Under the pieces are notes generated by a model. It had not been told where the DNA came from. It worked only from the letters and a program-made list of their open reading frames with translations, and searched no databases. Both the position numbers and the translations under genes were made by a program. From assembly GCF_000949385.2 (NCBI RefSeq), contig NZ_JYKO02000001.1:3668770-3732769 (forward strand): 64,000 nucleotides of DNA, given 5' to 3'. How positions within the stretch are numbered: position 1 is the stretch's first letter; every line of letters starts with the position of its first letter. This document shows positions 54,575-64,000 of this stretch, piece after piece. Source of the stretch: Pseudomonas sp. LFM046. Its GTDB lineage: Bacteria; Pseudomonadota; Gammaproteobacteria; Pseudomonadales; Pseudomonadaceae.

Positions 54575-56077
54575 ATGCCCGTCTCGCCTGCCGCCGCCTT
54601 CGGCCGCAATTTCCTCGGTCAGTCACCTCGCTGGTACAAGCTGACTGTCATCGCCTTCCTGGCACTCAACCCGCTGGTGCTCTGGCTGCTCGGCCCCGTG
54701 GTGTGCTCCTGGCTGCTCGTCGGCGAGTTCATCTTCGCCCTGGCCATGGCGCTCAAGTGCCACCCGCTCCTGCCGGGCGGCCTGCTGGTGCTGGAATCCC
54801 TGCTGCTGGGACTGGCGACGCCCGAGGCGGTCTATGAGGAGGTCCAGCACAACTTCCCAGTGGTCCTGCTACTGATGTTCATGGTGGCGGGCATCTACTT
54901 CATGAAGGACCTGCTGCTCCTGCTGTTCTCCCGGCTGCTGCTGGGCGTACGCAGCAAGACGCTGCTGGCCCTGATGTTCTGCCTGCTGGCGGCCTTCCTG
55001 TCCGCGTTTCTCGACGCCCTGACCGTGACCGCCGTGATCATCAGCGTTGCCCTGGGTTTCTACGGCGTGTACCACCGCGTCGCCTCGGGCAAGGGAATGA
55101 GTGAGGAGCACAACCCCGACTGCGACGGCGATGTACCCACCACCAGCCGCGAGGACCTGGAGACCTTCCGTGCCTTTCTCCGCAGCCTGCTGATGCACGC
55201 CGCGGTGGGCACCGCCCTGGGCGGCGTCTGCACACTGGTGGGGGAGCCGCAGAACCTGCTGATCGGCCACGAGGCGGGCTGGCACTTCAAGGACTTCTTC
55301 CTGCGTGTGGCGCCCGTGTCCATGCCCGTGCTGGCGGCCGGTCTGCTGACCTGCGTGTTGCTGGAGAAGCTGCGCTGGTTCGGTTACGGCGCCGAGCTAC
55401 CCGACAGCGTGCGCCAGGTGCTGACCGACTTTGCCCACGAAGAGAATGCGCGGCGGACCTCCACCCAGCGCGCGGCCTTGATGGTCCAGGGCGCGGCGGC
55501 GCTGATTCTGATCCTGTGCCTGGCCCTGCATGTGGCCGAGGTGGGCCTGATCGGCCTGATGGTGATCGTGCTGATCACCAGTTTCAGCGGCATTACCGAC
55601 GAGCATCAGCTCGGGCGCGCCTTCCAGGACGCCCTGCCCTTCACCGCCCTGCTGGTGGCGTTCTTCGCGGTGGTGGCGGTGATCCAACAGCAGCATCTGT
55701 TCACGCCCATCATCCACGCCGTGCTGGCGCTGCCGCCGGAGCAGCAGCCGGGGATGCTGTTCATCGCCAACGGCCTGCTCTCGGCCATCAGCGACAACGT
55801 CTTCGTCGCCACCATCTACATCACTGAGGTGAAGCAGGCCTTGCTGGCCGGCAACATGAGCCGCGAGCACTTCGACACCCTCGCCGTGGCGATCAACACC
55901 GGCACCAACCTGCCCAGCGTGGCCACGCCCAATGGTCAGGCGGCCTTCCTGTTCCTGCTCACCTCGGCCATCGCACCGCTGGTGCGCCTGTCCTACGGAC
56001 GCATGGTCTGGATGGCGCTGCCCTATACCGTCGTGATGGGCCTGCTCGGCTGGTGGGCCGTCAGCTATTGGCTCTGA
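54575..56077 (+). CDS. nhaB: Sodium/proton antiporter NhaB
   Basis: A 500-residue membrane protein with about twelve segments. It starts [20 protein letters not shown] and contains [64 protein letters not shown] and [20 protein letters not shown], all characteristic of NhaB. It exchanges Na+ for H+ for salt and alkaline pH tolerance. The last 17 bases overlap the end of the converging permease gene. Confidence 0.97.
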   Translation: MPVSPAAAFGRNFLGQSPRWYKLTVIAFLALNPLVLWLLGPVVCSWLLVGEFIFALAMALKCHPLLPGGLLVLESLLLGLATPEAVYEEVQHNFPVVLLLMFMVAGIYFMKDLLLLLFSRLLLGVRSKTLLALMFCLLAAFLSAFLDALTVTAVIISVALGFYGVYHRVASGKGMSEEHNPDCDGDVPTTSREDLETFRAFLRSLLMHAAVGTALGGVCTLVGEPQNLLIGHEAGWHFKDFFLRVAPVSMPVLAAGLLTCVLLEKLRWFGYGAELPDSVRQVLTDFAHEENARRTSTQRAALMVQGAAALILILCLALHVAEVGLIGLMVIVLITSFSGITDEHQLGRAFQDALPFTALLVAFFAVVAVIQQQHLFTPIIHAVLALPPEQQPGMLFIANGLLSAISDNVFVATIYITEVKQALLAGNMSREHFDTLAVAINTGTNLPSVATPNGQAAFLFLLTSAIAPLVRLSYGRMVWMALPYTVVMGLLGWWAVSYWL

Positions 56078-57425
56078 CGGCCGATTCCGCCTGCACCCGG
56101 TTGCGCCACTGACGCCAGGTGTAGAGCGGAATTCCCGCCATCAGTACCAGGAAGCCCCAGAAGATGGCCTGCTCGCCGGTGCCATACAGGGCCCAGATGG
56201 AATAGATGAAGCCCAGCACGCCGATGGACACCAGGCGACCACGCTCGCCATCGGTGAAATCGCCGGGCTTCACCGCCAGCTGCTGCAACAGCGCGGCGGT
56301 GCAGAAGGCGTAAGGCACTACGCCAGTCATGGTGCCGAGCAGGATGATGACGTTGAACACGTCCACCAGGTCGCCCTGCCCATCCACCAGCACCAGCGCG
56401 GTGACCAGCACGCCGGACACCAGCAGGCCATGGGCCGGCACCCCGTGCTTGTTGGTCTGGGCCAGGGATTCCGGCAGCAGGCCGTCGCGAGCGGTCGCCA
56501 TGGGGATCTGCCCCTGTAGCAAGACCCAGCCGTTCAATGCGCCAAGGCAGGCGATCACCGCACCGCCGGCCACCAGGAAATAGCCCCAATCCCCGACCAG
56601 CACCCGCGCCGCATCGGCGAAGGGCGCGGTGGAGCGCATCAGAGCCTCGGGGGGCAGCACGCCCTGCACCGCAGTGATGGACAAGATGTACACCCCGGCT
56701 GCGACCAAGGTGCCGAATACGGTGGCACGGGGAATGGTGCGCTTGGGGTTGTCGACGTGATCCGCCGGCACCGTGGCCGACTCCAGGCCGATGAACGACC
56801 AGAGGGTCAGCGCCGCCGTGGTGGCAATGGCCTGGGCGTAGCCACCGACGCCAGCGGGCAACTGGTCGGGCTCAGGAATGCGCAGATATTCGGGGTGGAA
56901 GGAGAACCAGCCGAGCACGCCCACCAGCAGCAGCGGCACCAGCTTGAGTGCCGTCAATATGTTCTGGGCCACGCCGAAGGCGCCGATACCGCGCAGGTTG
57001 ATCAGGGTGCAGAGCCAGATGGCGCCGATGGCGGTGCTCACCATCAGCACTGGACCACGCAGGGCCGGGATGAACACCTGCAGGTAGCCCACCAGGGTCA
57101 CGGCAATGGCGGCATTGCCGATCCAGGCCGCCTTCCAGTAGGTCCAGGCGCAGAGATAGCCGGCGAAGCTGCCGAATCCATCGCGGGTATAGGCGTAAGG
57201 GCCGCCGGCGGATGGATTGAGCCGCGCCAAACGGGCGAAGGTCAGGGCCAGGATCACGGCCCCGGTGCTGGAGATCAGCCAGCCGAACAGGCTCAGCCCC
57301 CCGTAGGCCGCCAGGCTTGAGGGCAACAGGAACACCCCGGAACCGATCATGTTGCCCACCACCAGTGCGGTGCAGGTCCAGAACCCCATGCTGCCGCGTG
57401 GCTTCACCCCCTCCCCTTGCGCCAT
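56061..57425 (-). CDS. APC-family amino acid permease / antiporter next to ldcA
   Basis: A 454-residue, twelve-segment APC transporter. Helix 1 has [20 protein letters not shown] (unwound GSG substrate motif), later [18 protein letters not shown] and [20 protein letters not shown]. The sequence type is near AdiC/CadB basic amino acid/polyamine antiporters. It starts 17 bases after ldcA (ATG 57425 after GGGGGAG; longer frame to 57458 is less likely), so it probably exchanges lysine for cadaverine made by LdcA. Confidence 0.88.
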   Translation of the reverse strand: MAQGEGVKPRGSMGFWTCTALVVGNMIGSGVFLLPSSLAAYGGLSLFGWLISSTGAVILALTFARLARLNPSAGGPYAYTRDGFGSFAGYLCAWTYWKAAWIGNAAIAVTLVGYLQVFIPALRGPVLMVSTAIGAIWLCTLINLRGIGAFGVAQNILTALKLVPLLLVGVLGWFSFHPEYLRIPEPDQLPAGVGGYAQAIATTAALTLWSFIGLESATVPADHVDNPKRTIPRATVFGTLVAAGVYILSITAVQGVLPPEALMRSTAPFADAARVLVGDWGYFLVAGGAVIACLGALNGWVLLQGQIPMATARDGLLPESLAQTNKHGVPAHGLLVSGVLVTALVLVDGQGDLVDVFNVIILLGTMTGVVPYAFCTAALLQQLAVKPGDFTDGERGRLVSIGVLGFIYSIWALYGTGEQAIFWGFLVLMAGIPLYTWRQWRNRVQAESAVRANS

Positions 57426-57442
57426 CTCTCCCCCTGGCTGGC

Positions 57443-59698
57443 TTATTCCTTGATGCAATCCACGGTATAGCAGGGCCCCGCAGGACTTTCCTGACAGTTG
57501 AGGCCATGCACGTCGATGTCGAAGCCGGGGAAGCTCTGGTCGAACGTGCGGGCAAACTCCAGATAGTCGATGATCGCCTTCGTCTCCGGGGTGAAGCGCT
57601 CGCCCGGCATGATCAGGGGGATGCCTGGCGGATAGGGCACCAACATCACGGCGGCGATGCGCCCCTGCAGACGATCCAGGGGCACGGCTTCCACCTCGCC
57701 CCGCACCAGCTTGTCGTAGGCATCGGCCGGCTTCATCGCGAGCTCAGGCAGGTTGGTGTACATGCGACGGAGCGCCTTGGGCGTGGCGCTATTGCGGTAG
57801 CAGCTGTGCAAGGCGTTACACAGATCGCGCAACCCCATGCCGGCATAGCGCGCGGCCTGTTCGGCAGCAATCGAAGGCAGCGCCTGGGCCAGCGGCTGGT
57901 TGGCATCGTAGGCGCGCTTGAATTCCATCAGTTCAGTGAGCAGCGTGCTCCACTTGCCCTTGGTGATCCCCATGGAGAACAGGACCAGGAAGGAGTAGAG
58001 GCCGGTCTTCTCCACCACCAGCCCGCGCTCCCAGAGGAACTTGCTGACCACCGCGGCGGGGATCCCCTCTTCCCCCAGCTTGCCATCGGCAGTCAGGCCC
58101 GGCGTCACCAGGGTGACCTTGATGGGGTCGAGCAGCACATAGTCTTCCGCCACATCGCCGAAGCCATGCCAGTCGGCCTCCGGTCGCAGCAGCCAGTCTT
58201 CCGTGGCGACGCTTTCGGAGCCTTCCACCAGCGGCGGTTGCCAGATGTCGAACCACCAGTCCTGCGCGTCCAGGTTCTGCCGCACATTGGCCAGTGCCCG
58301 GCGGAAGCGCAGGGCCTCGTCGAAGGTCTCCTGGATCAGCGAACGCCCCGCCGGGCCTTCCATCATGGCCGAGGCCACGTCGAGGGAAGCGATGATGCCG
58401 TACTGGGGCGAGGTGGAGATGTGCATCATGAACGCTTCGTTGAAGCGATGCCGGTCGAGCTGGCGGGCGCCGCCGTCCTGCACGTGGATCATCGAAGCCT
58501 GGCTGAACGCCGCCAGCAGCTTGTGGGTGGAATGGGTGGTGAAGACCAGGGGCGAATTCGCTTCGCGGTGGGTGCACATGCCGTAGCGGCCCGCATAGAA
58601 CTCGTGAAACGCGGCATAGGCGTACCAGGCCTCGTCGAAGTGCAGTACGTCCACCGAGTCGCCCAGGGTCTGCTTGATCAGCTCGGCGTTGTAACAGAGG
58701 CCGTCATAGGTGGAGTTCGTCACCACCGCCAACTTGACCTTCGGCTCGCGCCCCTTGGCGAGGGGGCTGGCGTCGATCTTCGCCTTGATGGCTTCACGCG
58801 TGAACTCGCTGAGCGGAATGGGGCCGATGATGCCCAGCTCGTTGCGCTCCGGCGTCAGGTAGAGCGGGATGGCGCCGGTCATGATGATGGCGTGAAGGAT
58901 AGATTTGTGGCAGTTGCGGTCCACCAGCACCAGGTCGTCGCGCCCCACCATCGAGTGCCAGACGATCTTGTTGGCCGTCGAGGTGCCATTGATCACGAAG
59001 AAGGTGTGGTCGGCGCCGAAGTTCTGCGCGGCGCGGGCCTCGGCTTCCGCCAGCGGGCCGGTGTGGTCCAGCAGAGAACCCAGTTCCGGTACGGAGACCG
59101 AGAGGTCCGAGCGCAGGGTGTTTTCGCCGAAGAACTGGTGGAACGCCTGCCCCACCGGGCTCTTGCGATAGGCCACGCCGCCGCCATGCCCCGGCGTGTG
59201 CCAGGAGTAGTTGGATTGCGCCGTGTGCTCCACCAGGGCCCGGAAGAAGGGTGGCAGCAGGCCTTCCAGATAGCTGCGTGCGGCGCGGGCCACCTGGCGG
59301 GCGAGGAAGGGCACGGTGTCTTCGTAGAGGTACAGCAAGCCGCGCAACTGGTTGAGGTCGGCCATGGCTTCGGCCGGCGCGTTCTCGATGGTCACCTGTT
59401 CGCCCAGGGCAAATATCGGCAACTGAGGCGCACGCACCCGGGCAACGCGGATCAGCTCCACCATGTCCTGCAGCAGTCGCTGGTTTTCCCCGGCGCCTTC
59501 GGCGGCGACCAGGATGCAGGCAAGGCCATGGTGGGTCGAGGCGACGATGCGCCCTTCTGCGGAACTGGCGGTGGAGAGGATGGTGAAGCCGTCCTGCTCC
59601 AGCTCGCGGGCGATGCTGCGGACCCGGTCGCCGGCGACGGTGTCGGCCTTGATGTCACGGTGGACGATGAGGACGGGGAACTTGAGTTCTTTGTACAT
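57443..59698 (-). CDS. ldcA: Lysine decarboxylase (Orn/Lys/Arg decarboxylase class I)
   Basis: A 751-residue fold-type I PLP enzyme with an N-terminal wing/response-regulator-like domain (about 1-130), the PLP-binding core (HFDEAWYAYAAFHEFYAGRY and the Schiff-base lysine in TTHSTHKLLAAFSQ) and a C-terminal domain. It decarboxylates lysine to cadaverine; in P. aeruginosa ldcA is arginine/ArgR induced and opens lysine catabolism. I start at ATG 59698 to match the standard length. The permease gene lies just downstream, forming an ldcA-permease operon. Confidence 0.95.
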   Translation of the reverse strand: MYKELKFPVLIVHRDIKADTVAGDRVRSIARELEQDGFTILSTASSAEGRIVASTHHGLACILVAAEGAGENQRLLQDMVELIRVARVRAPQLPIFALGEQVTIENAPAEAMADLNQLRGLLYLYEDTVPFLARQVARAARSYLEGLLPPFFRALVEHTAQSNYSWHTPGHGGGVAYRKSPVGQAFHQFFGENTLRSDLSVSVPELGSLLDHTGPLAEAEARAAQNFGADHTFFVINGTSTANKIVWHSMVGRDDLVLVDRNCHKSILHAIIMTGAIPLYLTPERNELGIIGPIPLSEFTREAIKAKIDASPLAKGREPKVKLAVVTNSTYDGLCYNAELIKQTLGDSVDVLHFDEAWYAYAAFHEFYAGRYGMCTHREANSPLVFTTHSTHKLLAAFSQASMIHVQDGGARQLDRHRFNEAFMMHISTSPQYGIIASLDVASAMMEGPAGRSLIQETFDEALRFRRALANVRQNLDAQDWWFDIWQPPLVEGSESVATEDWLLRPEADWHGFGDVAEDYVLLDPIKVTLVTPGLTADGKLGEEGIPAAVVSKFLWERGLVVEKTGLYSFLVLFSMGITKGKWSTLLTELMEFKRAYDANQPLAQALPSIAAEQAARYAGMGLRDLCNALHSCYRNSATPKALRRMYTNLPELAMKPADAYDKLVRGEVEAVPLDRLQGRIAAVMLVPYPPGIPLIMPGERFTPETKAIIDYLEFARTFDQSFPGFDIDVHGLNCQESPAGPCYTVDCIKE

Positions 59699-59801
59699 TG
59701 TGGCTCCCTGAGGGGCGGCGCTGCCGCCTGTTTCCTCAGGGTAGAAGCTCGCTCGCGGGGGCGGAACCCCCGCTGCCACTGGCTGTACGTAAAGGTCGCA
59801 A

Positions 59802-60539
59802 TCAGGAAGCTGGGGGTGCGTCCATCTGCGTCCAGAGGGCCGGTGCCCCAGCGGACTTCTCGATGATCGCCAGGCGCGCGGCATGGGCCGCCAGCTCTTC
59901 TTCGCTGGCGCGGATCACCCGCCCGCGGGCGCGGTCGGCGGGCAGGCGGCGGATCGGAGTGGCCAGAGGTCGGCCACTGCCGCCATCTCCGCCTTCACCC
60001 GCCAGGGACAGGTTGGTCTGGCCACCGGTCATCGCCAGGTAGACGTCGGCGAGGATCTCGGCGTCGAGCAGTGCGCCGTGCAGTTCGCGGTTGGAGTTGT
60101 CGACGTCGTAACGCTTGCACAGTGCGTCCAGGCTATTGCGCTGCCCCGGATGGCGCTCGCGGGCCATCAGCAGGGTGTCGAGCACCGTGCAGTATTCGCT
60201 GACGTCGCTGCGCTCGCTCTGCCCCAGCAAGGCGAATTCGTTGTTGATGAAGCCAACGTCGAACGCCGCGTTATGGATGATCAGCTCGGCGCCCTTGATG
60301 AACTCGAAGAATTCGTCGGCGACGTCCTTGAAGCGCGGCTTGCCCACCAGGAATTCGTTGGTGATGCCGTGGACCGCGATGGCGCCTTCATCCACTTCGC
60401 GATCGGGTTGCAGGTAGACGTGGAAATGACGACCGGTCAGGCGTCGGCCTTCCAGTTCGACGCAGCCGATCTCGATGACCCGGTGGCCATCGGTGACCGG
60501 CATGCCAGTAGTTTCCGTATCGAGTACGACGTAACGCAT
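59802..60539 (-). CDS. dnaQ: DNA polymerase III epsilon subunit (proofreading exonuclease)
   Basis: A 245-residue DEDDh exonuclease: ExoI LDTETTGMP (D7, E9), ExoII IIHNAAFDVGFIN, ExoIII HGALLDAEILADVYL with His and Asp. A C-terminal extension (about 180-245) binds the alpha subunit. It removes misincorporated nucleotides during chromosome replication. It is downstream of rnhA on the same strand with 40 bases between them, the usual rnhA-dnaQ pair. Confidence 0.97.
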   Translation of the reverse strand: MRYVVLDTETTGMPVTDGHRVIEIGCVELEGRRLTGRHFHVYLQPDREVDEGAIAVHGITNEFLVGKPRFKDVADEFFEFIKGAELIIHNAAFDVGFINNEFALLGQSERSDVSEYCTVLDTLLMARERHPGQRNSLDALCKRYDVDNSNRELHGALLDAEILADVYLAMTGGQTNLSLAGEGGDGGSGRPLATPIRRLPADRARGRVIRASEEELAAHAARLAIIEKSAGAPALWTQMDAPPAS

Positions 60540-60579
60540 GTTCAGAACCTATGAAGGAGATTGCCGCAAGGGCGCAATT

Positions 60580-61023
60580 CTACCGGGGGTAGAGTTCGCT
60601 GACACCCCGATTGGCCAGCTGGTCGGCGCGCTCGTTGCCGGGATGGCCGGTATGGCCGCGCACCCACTGCCAGTGCACCGTGTGGCGATTGACCTGCTCG
60701 TCCAGGGCCTGCCAGAGGTCGGCGTTCTTCACCGGCTGCTTGGCAGCGGTCTTCCACCCGCGCTTCTTCCAGTTGGGCATCCATTCGGTGATGCCCTGCA
60801 TCACGTACTGGGAGTCGGTGATGATCTTCACCTCGCAGGGCCGTTTGAGCGCAACCAGCCCCATGATGGCGGCCATCAGCTCCATGCGGTTGTTGGTGGT
60901 ATCCCGCTCCCCACCCCAGAGCTCACGCTCGGCGCCCTTGTAGACCAGCAGTGCGCCCCAGCCGCCGGGGCCGGGATTGCCCTTGCAGGCGCCATCGGTA
61001 TAGATCTCGACCAGATCGCTCAC
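60580..61023 (-). CDS. rnhA: Ribonuclease HI
   Basis: A 147-residue RNase HI with [17 protein letters not shown] (Asp), [20 protein letters not shown] (Glu), TDSQYV (Asp) and [15 protein letters not shown] (His, Asp). It degrades RNA in RNA-DNA hybrids. It starts on GTG 61023, directly after the methyltransferase stop (61024), so the genes are translationally coupled. Confidence 0.97.
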   Translation of the reverse strand: MSDLVEIYTDGACKGNPGPGGWGALLVYKGAERELWGGERDTTNNRMELMAAIMGLVALKRPCEVKIITDSQYVMQGITEWMPNWKKRGWKTAAKQPVKNADLWQALDEQVNRHTVHWQWVRGHTGHPGNERADQLANRGVSELYPR

Positions 61024-61788
61024 TCAAACCTCGTGTTTCGATTCGCACCGGCTGACCTTCGCCACCGGCATGGGCACCAGCTTGCCCATGGGCTCGCGCC
61101 GGGCCTGACGCAGCGGCCGCAAGCCGACGACCAGCTTGCGCGCCACCAATAGATAGAAGCCCGCGCCGAACCCCTGTCCGGCGGCGCCCCAGCGCTCCAG
61201 GCGGGCCAGGCGGGATTGCCAGGCGGCCGAAGCAAGCGGCGGACGATAGCACCCGAAACGGCGTTTCTCCAGCGCGAAACCCAGCAGGTTGAGCCAGTCG
61301 CTGACCCGCACCGGCGAGATGCAACGTGCCTGGCGCAGGGCGTCACTGGCGAAGTAGTGGCGCACGCCCCACGCGCTCCAGGGATTGACCCCGATGATCA
61401 TCAGGTGCCCGCCAGGGCGCACGCTGCGCGCGGCTTCCCGCAGCAGACTGTGGGGTGAAAGGCAGAAATCCAGGCCATGCTGCAGCACCACGATGTCGGC
61501 GGCGTGTTCGCTCAGGGGCCAGGCGGCCTCTTCACAGGCGATCTCAACCCCTGGCAACGGCGCCCCCAGATGAACGCTGCGCTGGATCTGCTTGGCGCCC
61601 GGCGGCAGCTCCGCGCGAGGGCCGTAGTGCACCAGGTAGCCGCCGAAGTAACGTGCCAGTTCGTCCTCCAGCAGGCGCTGCTCTTCGAACAGCATCAGGC
61701 CGCCCAGTGGCCCGGTGAACCACGAACGGGCCTCGGCGATCAGTTCCAGCCAGTCGGCATCGGCTTGGGCGAATGCTTTCTCGGTCAT
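61024..61788 (-). CDS. SAM-dependent methyltransferase-like protein
   Basis: A 254-residue protein with a class I methyltransferase fold of the type-11 group: [60 protein letters not shown]. The motif I glycine loop is weak (no DLGCGTG), so SAM binding may be altered. It precedes rnhA and dnaQ in Pseudomonas. ATG 61788 is used, divergent from gloB, whose start is 62 bases away. The substrate is unknown. Confidence 0.86.
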   Translation of the reverse strand: MTEKAFAQADADWLELIAEARSWFTGPLGGLMLFEEQRLLEDELARYFGGYLVHYGPRAELPPGAKQIQRSVHLGAPLPGVEIACEEAAWPLSEHAADIVVLQHGLDFCLSPHSLLREAARSVRPGGHLMIIGVNPWSAWGVRHYFASDALRQARCISPVRVSDWLNLLGFALEKRRFGCYRPPLASAAWQSRLARLERWGAAGQGFGAGFYLLVARKLVVGLRPLRQARREPMGKLVPMPVAKVSRCESKHEV

Positions 61789-61849
61789 GGCAATCTCCTG
61801 CGTCAGAGCCCTAAGATGCTCCATTGCTCTCTGCTTGGCGACTCCCTTC

Positions 61850-62629
61850 ATGATCAAGATCGACGCCCTCCCCGCCTTCTCCGACAACTACCTGTGGCTG
61901 CTGCAGGACTCCGAAAGCCGCCGCTGCGCCGTGGTGGACCCCGGCGATGCGGCGCCCGTACTGGCCTGGCTCGACGCCCATCCCGGCTGGCAACTGACCG
62001 ATATCCTCGTCACTCACCACCATGGCGACCACATCGGCGGCGTGGTCCGCCTGAAGGAAGCCACCGGCGCCCGCGTGCTGGGCCCGGCTCAGGAAAATAT
62101 CCCCGCTCGTGACCAGGCCCTGGGTGAAGGCGACCGGGTCCAGGTGTTGGGTCTGGAGTTCAAGGTGCTGGAAGTGCCCGGACACACCCTGGGGCACATC
62201 GCCTACTACCACGAAGACAGCAAACGGCCCTTGGTGTTCTGTGGCGACACCCTGTTCGCCGCGGGTTGTGGCCGCCTGTTCGAAGGCACCCCGGCGCAGA
62301 TGTACCGATCCCTCAGCCGCCTGGCCGCGCTACCGGCGGCCACCCTGGTGTACTGCACCCACGAGTACACCCTGAGCAACCTGCGTTTCGCCAAGGCGGT
62401 GGAGCCCGCCAACGAGGCCACGTCCGCGCGCTTCGACGAGGTCACCCGTCTGCGCGAGCAGGGCGATATCAGCCTGCCTTCATCCATCGCCCTGGAACGG
62501 GCCACCAACCCCTTCCTGCGCGTGACTGAAACATCCGTTAAACAAATGGCCGACGAGCGGGCCGGCCGGGAAAACCCTACACCGGCCGAGGTCTTCGCCA
62601 CATTGAGGGCCTGGAAAGACCAGTTCTGA
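61850..62629 (+). CDS. gloB: Hydroxyacylglutathione hydrolase (glyoxalase II)
   Basis: A 259-residue metallo-beta-lactamase-fold enzyme: the metal motif [10 protein letters not shown] (about 56-65), [26 protein letters not shown] and the C-terminal glyoxalase II domain with [13 protein letters not shown]. It hydrolyses S-lactoylglutathione to lactate and glutathione in methylglyoxal detoxification. ATG 61850 starts [14 protein letters not shown]. Followed by mltD on the same strand. Confidence 0.96.
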   Translation: MIKIDALPAFSDNYLWLLQDSESRRCAVVDPGDAAPVLAWLDAHPGWQLTDILVTHHHGDHIGGVVRLKEATGARVLGPAQENIPARDQALGEGDRVQVLGLEFKVLEVPGHTLGHIAYYHEDSKRPLVFCGDTLFAAGCGRLFEGTPAQMYRSLSRLAALPAATLVYCTHEYTLSNLRFAKAVEPANEATSARFDEVTRLREQGDISLPSSIALERATNPFLRVTETSVKQMADERAGRENPTPAEVFATLRAWKDQF

Positions 62630-62727
62630 GGCTCTGGCAAGGGGAGATCCGGCTGGCGAAAACTTGACCAGCCATAGGTCGGTTTCTAGAATCCCCGAAC
62701 TTTTTCGCCGGAAAAACCACTCAGCCA

Positions 62728-64000
62728 ATGTTGTCTTTGCCGATCAGAACCTTCGACCTGGATGCATTGGCACGAGCCGCACGAGCGCTTGTGGTGGTCG
62801 CCGCCGCCACTCTTGCCGGCTGTTCCGCCACGGGTCAGAAGGACGACGACCAGGGCCGGGACACCGACCGCGCCCTGGGCATGAACCAGCAGACCCAGTG
62901 GCTGGAAGAGAATCAGGCGGAGCGCGAGCCCCAGGACATCTGGGAGCGCATGCGCAACGGTTTCAAGCTCCAGGATGAAATAGGCGTCAACCCGCGCATC
63001 GAGCGCCAGCGCCTCTGGTACGTCAGCAAGCCCTCCTTCCTGGAAAGTGCCAGCGAGCGCGGCAGCCTTTATATCCACTACGTGGTCGAGCGCCTGGAAG
63101 AGCGCGACATGCCTCTGGAACTGGCCCTGTTGCCGGTGGTGGAAAGCGCCTACAACCCGTTCGCCTACTCCCGCAGCAACGCCGTGGGCATCTGGCAGTT
63201 CATCCCCTCCACCGGCCGTCACTACAACCTGCGCCAGACCAACTGGTACGACGGGCGCCGCGATATCACCGCTTCCACCAATGCCGCCCTGAACTATCTC
63301 CAGCGCCTGCACGAGATGTTCAACGGCGACTGGCTGCTGGCGCTCGCCGCCTACAACGCCGGCGAAGGCACCGTCAGCCGCGCCATCGAGCGCAACCAGA
63401 AGCTCGGCCTGCCGACTGACTACTGGAACCTGCCGCTGCCGCAGGAAACCCAGGACTATGTGCCCAAGCTGCTGGCCCTGTCCCAGTTGGTGATGGCACC
63501 GAATGCCTATGGCGTGAACCTCAACCCCATCGCCAACGAGCCCTACTTCGAGGTGGTGGAGGTCAAGCAGCAGCGCCTGGACCTGTCCCGTGTCGCCGAA
63601 ATGGCCGACATGGACGCCGACGAGATGTACCAGCTCAACCCGGCCTTCAAGAAGCGCATCACCATGGACGGCCCCCAGCACCTGCTGGTGCCCGCCGACA
63701 AGGCCGAGCTGCTGAGTGCCAACCTCGCGCTGATGAAGCCCCAGGAACTGGTGGACTGGCAGAAGTACCAGGTGCGCAACGGCGACAGCCTCCACGGCAT
63801 CGCCAACCGCTACCACGTGACGGTCAAGACCCTGAAGGAAATCAACGGCCTTCCCGGCAACCACCTGCGCGTGGGTCAGGAACTCAGCATTCCGGTCGAA
63901 CCGGGCGTGAAGCCCGAGCAGCCGCTGTTCCAGAACGTCGCCAGCAGTAGCGCGCCGGCGCCTGCCCCAGCGCGCAGCCACAAGGTGAAGAGCGGCGACA
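62728..64000 (+). CDS. mltD: Membrane-bound lytic murein transglycosylase D (cut by window end)
   Basis: The frame is open from ATG 62728 to the last base (424 codons seen). A lipoprotein signal (ALVVVAAATLAGC, Cys about 32) precedes an SLT domain with the catalytic Glu in LLPVVESAYNPFAYS, then GIWQFIPSTGRHYNL and LALAAYNAGEGTVSRAIERN. A LysM domain follows (YQVRNGDSLHGIANRYHVTV, HLRVGQELSIPV), and the start of a second (HKVKSGD) is at the edge. It cleaves peptidoglycan at the outer membrane inner face. The 3' end is missing only because the window stops. Confidence 0.95.
   Translation, partial: MLSLPIRTFDLDALARAARALVVVAAATLAGCSATGQKDDDQGRDTDRALGMNQQTQWLEENQAEREPQDIWERMRNGFKLQDEIGVNPRIERQRLWYVSKPSFLESASERGSLYIHYVVERLEERDMPLELALLPVVESAYNPFAYSRSNAVGIWQFIPSTGRHYNLRQTNWYDGRRDITASTNAALNYLQRLHEMFNGDWLLALAAYNAGEGTVSRAIERNQKLGLPTDYWNLPLPQETQDYVPKLLALSQLVMAPNAYGVNLNPIANEPYFEVVEVKQQRLDLSRVAEMADMDADEMYQLNPAFKKRITMDGPQHLLVPADKAELLSANLALMKPQELVDWQKYQVRNGDSLHGIANRYHVTVKTLKEINGLPGNHLRVGQELSIPVEPGVKPEQPLFQNVASSSAPAPAPARSHKVKSGD

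Noticed and set aside
57317..59866. 849-codon frame on the + strand opposite ldcA and the permease
   Set aside because: Antisense shadow of ldcA; no recognisable domain, no ribosome site.

Overview
The window looks like a chromosome segment of a Pseudomonas (sensu lato, close to the P. aeruginosa / P. resinovorans side of the genus). The evidence is high GC, the block merR-like/ihfA/pheT/pheS/rplT/rpmI/infC/thrS, and the long stretch nfuA, cti, metH, cysI-DUF934, sohB, nudC, fimL, nhaB, ldcA, dnaQ, rnhA, gloB, mltD, whose order I recognise from P. aeruginosa. Two mobile-element remnants interrupt this backbone, each next to a tRNA gene.

Region A (1-14345) is the end of a plasmid-like integrated island abutting the 3' end of tRNA-Pro(GGG). 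It carries a NYN/LOTUS protein, the antirestriction protein ArdA, an AlpA-like HTH protein, a RepA (RPA family) initiator followed by three iterons, a short ParA with a small RHH-like partner, and the conjugative peptidase TraF. The relaxase that should follow TraF appears cut after about 33 codons and joined in frame to a Gfo/Idh/MocA oxidoreductase lacking its Rossmann N-terminus. This join opens an asnB - MFS exporter - LysR cassette. Then come a scrap of a NadS-type antitoxin, a PD-(D/E)XK-like protein, a small membrane protein, a 5' fragment of a ScoMcrA-like type IV restriction gene, and a tyrosine integrase missing its N-terminal half. The element therefore looks grounded: replication and partition genes are kept, while conjugation and integration genes are broken. 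An array of about nineteen 8-bp units (1959-2110), upstream of the repA/parA operon, is the most striking unexplained sequence and fits a centromere for the RHH protein.

Region B (14346-21794) is tRNA-Pro and the translation/IHF operon, all on the minus strand, with infC starting at a non-ATG codon as usual.

Region C (22015-26920) is a second, more decayed insertion between thrS and tRNA-Val(GAC). It holds small orphan genes (including a paralogous pair of 81-residue proteins), a cold-shock protein, a BPSL0761-family protein with a zinc-ribbon-like partner, a cluster of palindromes, and the last ~35 codons of a tyrosine integrase.

Region D (27182-64000) is core chromosome: polyamine oxidation (puuB-like), Fe-S maturation (nfuA), membrane lipid adaptation (cti), B12-dependent methionine synthase, sulfite reduction (cysI-DUF934), a putative acyl-CoA module (SCP2, phosphotransferase, SDR), NAD turnover, twitching/Vfr-pathway FimL, NhaB, lysine decarboxylase with its permease, DNA polymerase III epsilon, RNase HI, glyoxalase II and MltD (cut by the window end). 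Three REP-like inverted-repeat elements of different families lie between these genes. A predicted C39-type lipoprotein has lost both its catalytic Cys and His. A 37-residue membrane microprotein sits upstream of cysI.
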